DNA of 8,166 bases from the NCBI GenBank assembly GCA_003651105.1, contig QMTN01000011.1:1-8166 (forward strand), given 5' to 3'. The stretch is from Thermoplasmata archaeon. Its GTDB lineage: Archaea; Thermoplasmatota; E2; DHVEG-1; B18-G2. Both the position numbers and the translations under genes were made by a program. The stretch's first letter is position 1. Each line of letters starts with the position of its first letter. Shown here piece after piece: positions 5,875 through 8,166 of the stretch. Below the pieces are notes generated by a model. The model saw only the letters and a program-made list of their open reading frames with translations. It was not told the DNA's origin and searched no databases.

Positions 5875-7029
5875 TCAGTTGATAACCTTTGCTATCCCCC
5901 TGCCAACCAGGAAGATAGCTAGATATTCTGGTACCTTATTAACTCCTCTGTCAAGATCAAAGTCCTCTCCCTTCATCCTTATCCTGAACCTCTCCCTCAA
6001 CTCAACCCTAATGAGATCATCACCAAAAACGACGGCATCGTGAAGTGGATCAAAATCCTCTATCTTATCCAGATCTATCTCACAGACCCTGAAACCAGTT
6101 TTGCCATGCAAGGATGTGGGAAGCCTTATCAACCTCTTTATATCGCATGTCACCGGTTCATCCGTCTCTCCCGCTACGGATGATATGGATAGCTTCTTGA
6201 TAGACGTTCTGAGAAAGAACCTCCTGATGAATTTGGACTGATCTATCAATCCCCTCTCTATCCTCTTGATCCTGTCATCCGTCAGTTCCTTCCTCAACCT
6301 CTCTATATCCTTCTTCTTTATACCCATTCCTTCTAGAAAATCTTCCCTGTCTATATTCCTGATGAGCTCGATGATACCCCTTCCAACCCTGCCACGCCAT
6401 CCAGGTTCATCTGATCTTGGTATCTCGAGCCTCGTTATGCTCCTTGATCCTTCCGGAGATCTTATGGTAACCTTCCTGAAGATACTGTCTTCTTCTATCT
6501 CGTTTCCTATTATGTAATCAACTATCTCCCTTCTCTCCGAGCTATCCAGAGAAAAAACCCTTGGATCCATCACATGGCAGTGGTATCCCCTCCCCCCACT
6601 GAAGTATAACTTTATGTATTTCTCATCGAAACCGAAATCCTCTATCAGGAATTCGTTGATGAGCCTGATGAATTCTTCTTTGACAACCCTCAATCCATCC
6701 TCATAGCTCCTTATCTTCCTCTTCTCCAGATGGTCGAGATCGAGATCGAAGATCAGCTCAGCACCCATCCATCCCTTTTCATCCATCGTTGGTGCGCCAG
6801 GATTCTGATAGAATGCAGAGGAATAGTAAACATGGGCTGGCACCATCTTTTTGATGTACTCTAAAAATTCCTCCTTCTTCCTGAAAGAGAGATGCCTCTT
6901 CATCAGCTTTGCTCCAAACGGCATGAAAGCAAACTCCCTCTTTCCAAACCTGTAAGGGAGCTCTATCTGCTCCCTGCTGTAATACTCCCTAAATCTCTCC
7001 CTCATGAAGGATAGGGAAGCCTCCTCCAT
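5875..7029 (-). CDS. priS: DNA primase small (catalytic) subunit PriS
   Basis: PriS makes RNA (and in archaea also DNA) primers at replication forks together with PriL. The 384-residue protein is of normal length. The metal-binding pair is Asp95 and Asp97 in LIFDLDLDH; SGGRGYH at 144-150 is the NTP-binding motif; the third catalytic Asp is probably Asp290 in DEPVT, by alignment to the human enzyme. LPTSLHGKTG at 303-312 provides the conserved His/Lys element. The zinc-binding cysteine cluster found between the first two motifs in Pyrococcus and eukaryotic PriS is absent: residues 98-143 contain no Cys. From memory haloarchaeal PriS proteins lack it too, so the enzyme is probably functional. 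The start at 7029 gives MEEASLSFMRERFREYY, similar to haloarchaeal N-termini. A second ATG at codon 9 has a poorer site. Confidence 0.97.
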   Translation of the reverse strand: MEEASLSFMRERFREYYSREQIELPYRFGKREFAFMPFGAKLMKRHLSFRKKEEFLEYIKKMVPAHVYYSSAFYQNPGAPTMDEKGWMGAELIFDLDLDHLEKRKIRSYEDGLRVVKEEFIRLINEFLIEDFGFDEKYIKLYFSGGRGYHCHVMDPRVFSLDSSERREIVDYIIGNEIEEDSIFRKVTIRSPEGSRSITRLEIPRSDEPGWRGRVGRGIIELIRNIDREDFLEGMGIKKKDIERLRKELTDDRIKRIERGLIDQSKFIRRFFLRTSIKKLSISSVAGETDEPVTCDIKRLIRLPTSLHGKTGFRVCEIDLDKIEDFDPLHDAVVFGDDLIRVELRERFRIRMKGEDFDLDRGVNKVPEYLAIFLVGRGIAKVIN

Positions 7030-7054
7030 CTCAAGATCCTATCACCAACAAAGA

Positions 7055-7061
7055 TTTATAA
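7055..7061. promoter_or_regulatory. TATA element in the priS/prefoldin divergent region, possibly bidirectional
   Basis: The plus strand reads TTTATAA, with a palindromic TTATAA core (7056-7061). For the plus strand it predicts a start near 7083, about 10 nt before the prefoldin ATG, and AACAAAG upstream fits a BRE. For the minus strand it predicts a start near 7033, about 4 nt before the priS ATG, with CCAAAC upstream as a BRE-like flank. A weaker minus-strand alternative is GTTTATCC near 7071-7078. Confidence 0.6.
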
Positions 7062-7081
7062 GTTTGGACTGGATAAACGAA

Positions 7082-7087
7082 GAGGTG
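7082..7087 (+). promoter_or_regulatory. Ribosome-binding site of the prefoldin alpha gene
   Basis: GAGGTG is a perfect match to the complement of the archaeal 16S rRNA 3' end and is 5 nt before the ATG at 7093. Confidence 0.65.
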
Positions 7088-7092
7088 CAAGG

Positions 7093-7506
7093 ATGCAGGA
7101 GGATAAGGAGACCTGTGTAGCCCTGATAGAGGCTTATAAGGAGCAGTTAGAGGCATTGGAGGGACAGAGCGCCTACCTTCAGGCGATGGTGAACGATTAC
7201 CTGAAAGCCAAGATCACGATAGAGAATCTTGAGAAGCTGGAAAAAGGAGAGATCCTCCTGCCCATAGGCGGAGGGATCTATGTTCCGGCGGTCTGCGAGA
7301 AGGTCGAGAAGGTTCTCGTTGCTGAGGGAGCGGACGTTGTCATAGAGAAGGATTTGAAGAGTGCTATCGAGAGCATAGATAAGAGGATAAGGGATCTGCA
7401 GGAAACCATTTCAAGGATAGGGGAAACCTATCAGAAGATACAGGATAGGATAGAGGAGCTGACCAGGAAGCTCAGGGAGCTTCTAGAAAAGGAAGGGAAG
7501 GGTTAG
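7093..7506 (+). CDS. pfdA: Prefoldin subunit alpha
   Basis: Prefoldin is a cytosolic hexameric chaperone (two alpha, four beta) that holds unfolded proteins and passes them to the thermosome. The 137-residue protein has the expected plan: an N-terminal coiled-coil helix (about 5-50), a central beta-hairpin region with the signature ILLPIGGGIYVPA (54-66) followed by a second hairpin (about 70-86), and a long C-terminal coiled-coil helix (about 87-135). It is followed one base later by ftsY, a pairing widespread in archaea. In many archaea a ribosomal L18Ae/LX gene lies directly upstream of this pair. Here that position is taken by the divergent priS gene and the pair has its own promoter. Confidence 0.97.
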   Translation: MQEDKETCVALIEAYKEQLEALEGQSAYLQAMVNDYLKAKITIENLEKLEKGEILLPIGGGIYVPAVCEKVEKVLVAEGADVVIEKDLKSAIESIDKRIRDLQETISRIGETYQKIQDRIEELTRKLRELLEKEGKG

Positions 7507-7507
7507 G

Positions 7508-8166
7508 ATGTTCAAGTTACTGAGGAGGAGTTTAAGGGAGATAGAGGAGGAGATAGAGAGGGAGATAGAGAAGGAGCTTGAGAAAGAAACAGAGAAAGAG
7601 GAGGAGGGAGAGAGGGAGATAGAGAGGAAGGTGGAGGAGGAGATAAAAAGAGAGGTCGAGGTAAGGAAGGAGATAGCGGAGGTTGCCAAACCGGAGAAAC
7701 CAAGCAAGATTCTATCTATAGATGAGGATAGGCTCGAGGAGATCCTGTGGGATCTCGAGATGAAACTGCTCGAATCTGATGTTGCCTTAACGGTTGCGGA
7801 ATCCATAAAGGAGCATGTGAAGGAGGAGCTGAAGCGGATTCCTCTTGATAGATCAAACCTGAGCGAGGTCGTCAGATCCGCTCTGAAGAGGGCTGTATCC
7901 CATATACTTAAGTCAAGCCATGCCGATTTCTCAAAGGTATTAGATGCTCACAAGAAACCTTTTGTCATACTCTTCGTTGGAGTAAATGGCTCTGGAAAGA
8001 CGACAGCAATTGCGAAGCTCGCATACTATCTAGAGAAACATGGAAAAACCGTTGTCATATCAGCCAGCGATACCTTCAGGGCGGGAGCCATAGAACAGCT
8101 GGAGGAGCATGCCAGGAGATTGGGCGTGAAGCTGATAAAACACGAGCTCGGCGCAGATCCTTCTGC
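7508..8166 (+). CDS. ftsY: Signal recognition particle receptor FtsY (3' partial)
   Basis: FtsY is the SRP receptor GTPase that docks ribosome-nascent chain-SRP complexes at the membrane. The frame is open from the ATG to the window end (219 complete codons, roughly the N-terminal two thirds of a usual archaeal FtsY). Order: a basic, amphipathic start (MFKLLRRSLR) that could touch the membrane; a very charged Glu/Arg/Lys helix (about 11-57); the helical N domain (about 66-148); then the G domain with the P-loop GVNGSGKTT (158-166) and the SRP-type DTFRAGAIEQL (188-198). The DTFRAGA plus N-terminal charged extension distinguishes it from SRP54/Ffh. The ATG is one base after the prefoldin stop, so the pair is probably translationally linked. 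Confidence 0.96.
   Translation, partial: MFKLLRRSLREIEEEIEREIEKELEKETEKEEEGEREIERKVEEEIKREVEVRKEIAEVAKPEKPSKILSIDEDRLEEILWDLEMKLLESDVALTVAESIKEHVKEELKRIPLDRSNLSEVVRSALKRAVSHILKSSHADFSKVLDAHKKPFVILFVGVNGSGKTTAIAKLAYYLEKHGKTVVISASDTFRAGAIEQLEEHARRLGVKLIKHELGADPS
7541..7657 (+). repeat. Degenerate 12-nt (4-codon) tandem repeat inside ftsY
   Basis: The pattern ATA-GAG-RRG-GAG recurs and encodes hydrophobic-Glu-x-Glu units: hydrophobic residues at 12, 16, 20, 24 and, after a small phase break around 28-37, at 38, 42, 46 and 50. The sense strand is almost all purine. It probably arose by slippage or short duplication and was kept as a charged helix. Confidence 0.75.

Noticed and set aside
5360..6517. 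Plus-strand frames of 64-91 codons opposite gins51 and priS
   Set aside because: Low-complexity Ser/Phe/Leu shadows of well-identified replication genes, without promoters or ribosome-binding sites.
7535..7680. Purine-rich tract as a non-coding microsatellite or triplex-forming element
   Set aside because: The frame is intact throughout and encodes a sensible charged helix; the repeat is better explained as coding. A DNA-structure role cannot be judged by eye.
7483..7806. Minus-strand Ser-rich open frames opposite ftsY
   Set aside because: They are the complement of the Glu-rich purine tract of ftsY; GAG/GAA codons read as CTC/TTC or TCT/TCC on the other strand. FtsY motifs make the plus strand certain.

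Overview
This is archaeal chromosomal DNA, almost certainly from Euryarchaeota in the broad sense. It carries genes found only in archaea and eukaryotes: ribosomal proteins eL44 and eS27, aIF2 alpha, Nop10, a GINS subunit, the primase small subunit and prefoldin alpha, with archaeal TATA elements in the gaps. Heavy use of ATA (Ile) and AGG/AGA (Arg) codons and Glu/Lys/Arg-rich, purine-rich coding strands suggest a thermophile. That is inference, and I cannot name the lineage.

Layout from left to right. (1) The 3' part of a large surface protein gene (+) ends in a membrane anchor and contains Ig-like repeats. (2) A tight minus-strand operon reads from right to left eL44 - eS27 - aIF2 alpha - Nop10 - PAC2 family protein, with overlaps or gaps of at most 4 nt except for a 20-nt overlap at the last junction. 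(3) A 114-nt divergent promoter region is followed by a gene for an unrecognised secreted protein (+). (4) A minus-strand pair priS - gins51 encodes the primase small subunit and a GINS subunit. (5) A 63-nt divergent region with one near-palindromic TATA element is followed by a plus-strand pair, prefoldin alpha - ftsY, with ftsY cut by the window end.

The genes are mostly core information processing: primer synthesis and CMG helicase assembly (priS, gins51), ribosome and initiation (eL44, eS27, aIF2 alpha), RNA pseudouridylation (Nop10), proteasome-related chaperoning (PAC2), co-translational folding and membrane targeting (prefoldin, FtsY). The proximity of GINS/primase genes to the eL44-eS27-aIF2 alpha-Nop10 cluster is a known archaeal arrangement. 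Here it is interrupted by the reverse-oriented secreted-protein gene.

I see no mobile element, CRISPR array, tRNA or rRNA, and no defence-like system. No stretch over 300 bases lacks a gene. The points most worth following are the unknown secreted protein, the primase without its zinc motif, the 4-residue-period charged helix of FtsY, the two convergent gene pairs that share palindromic stop codons, and the modular surface protein.
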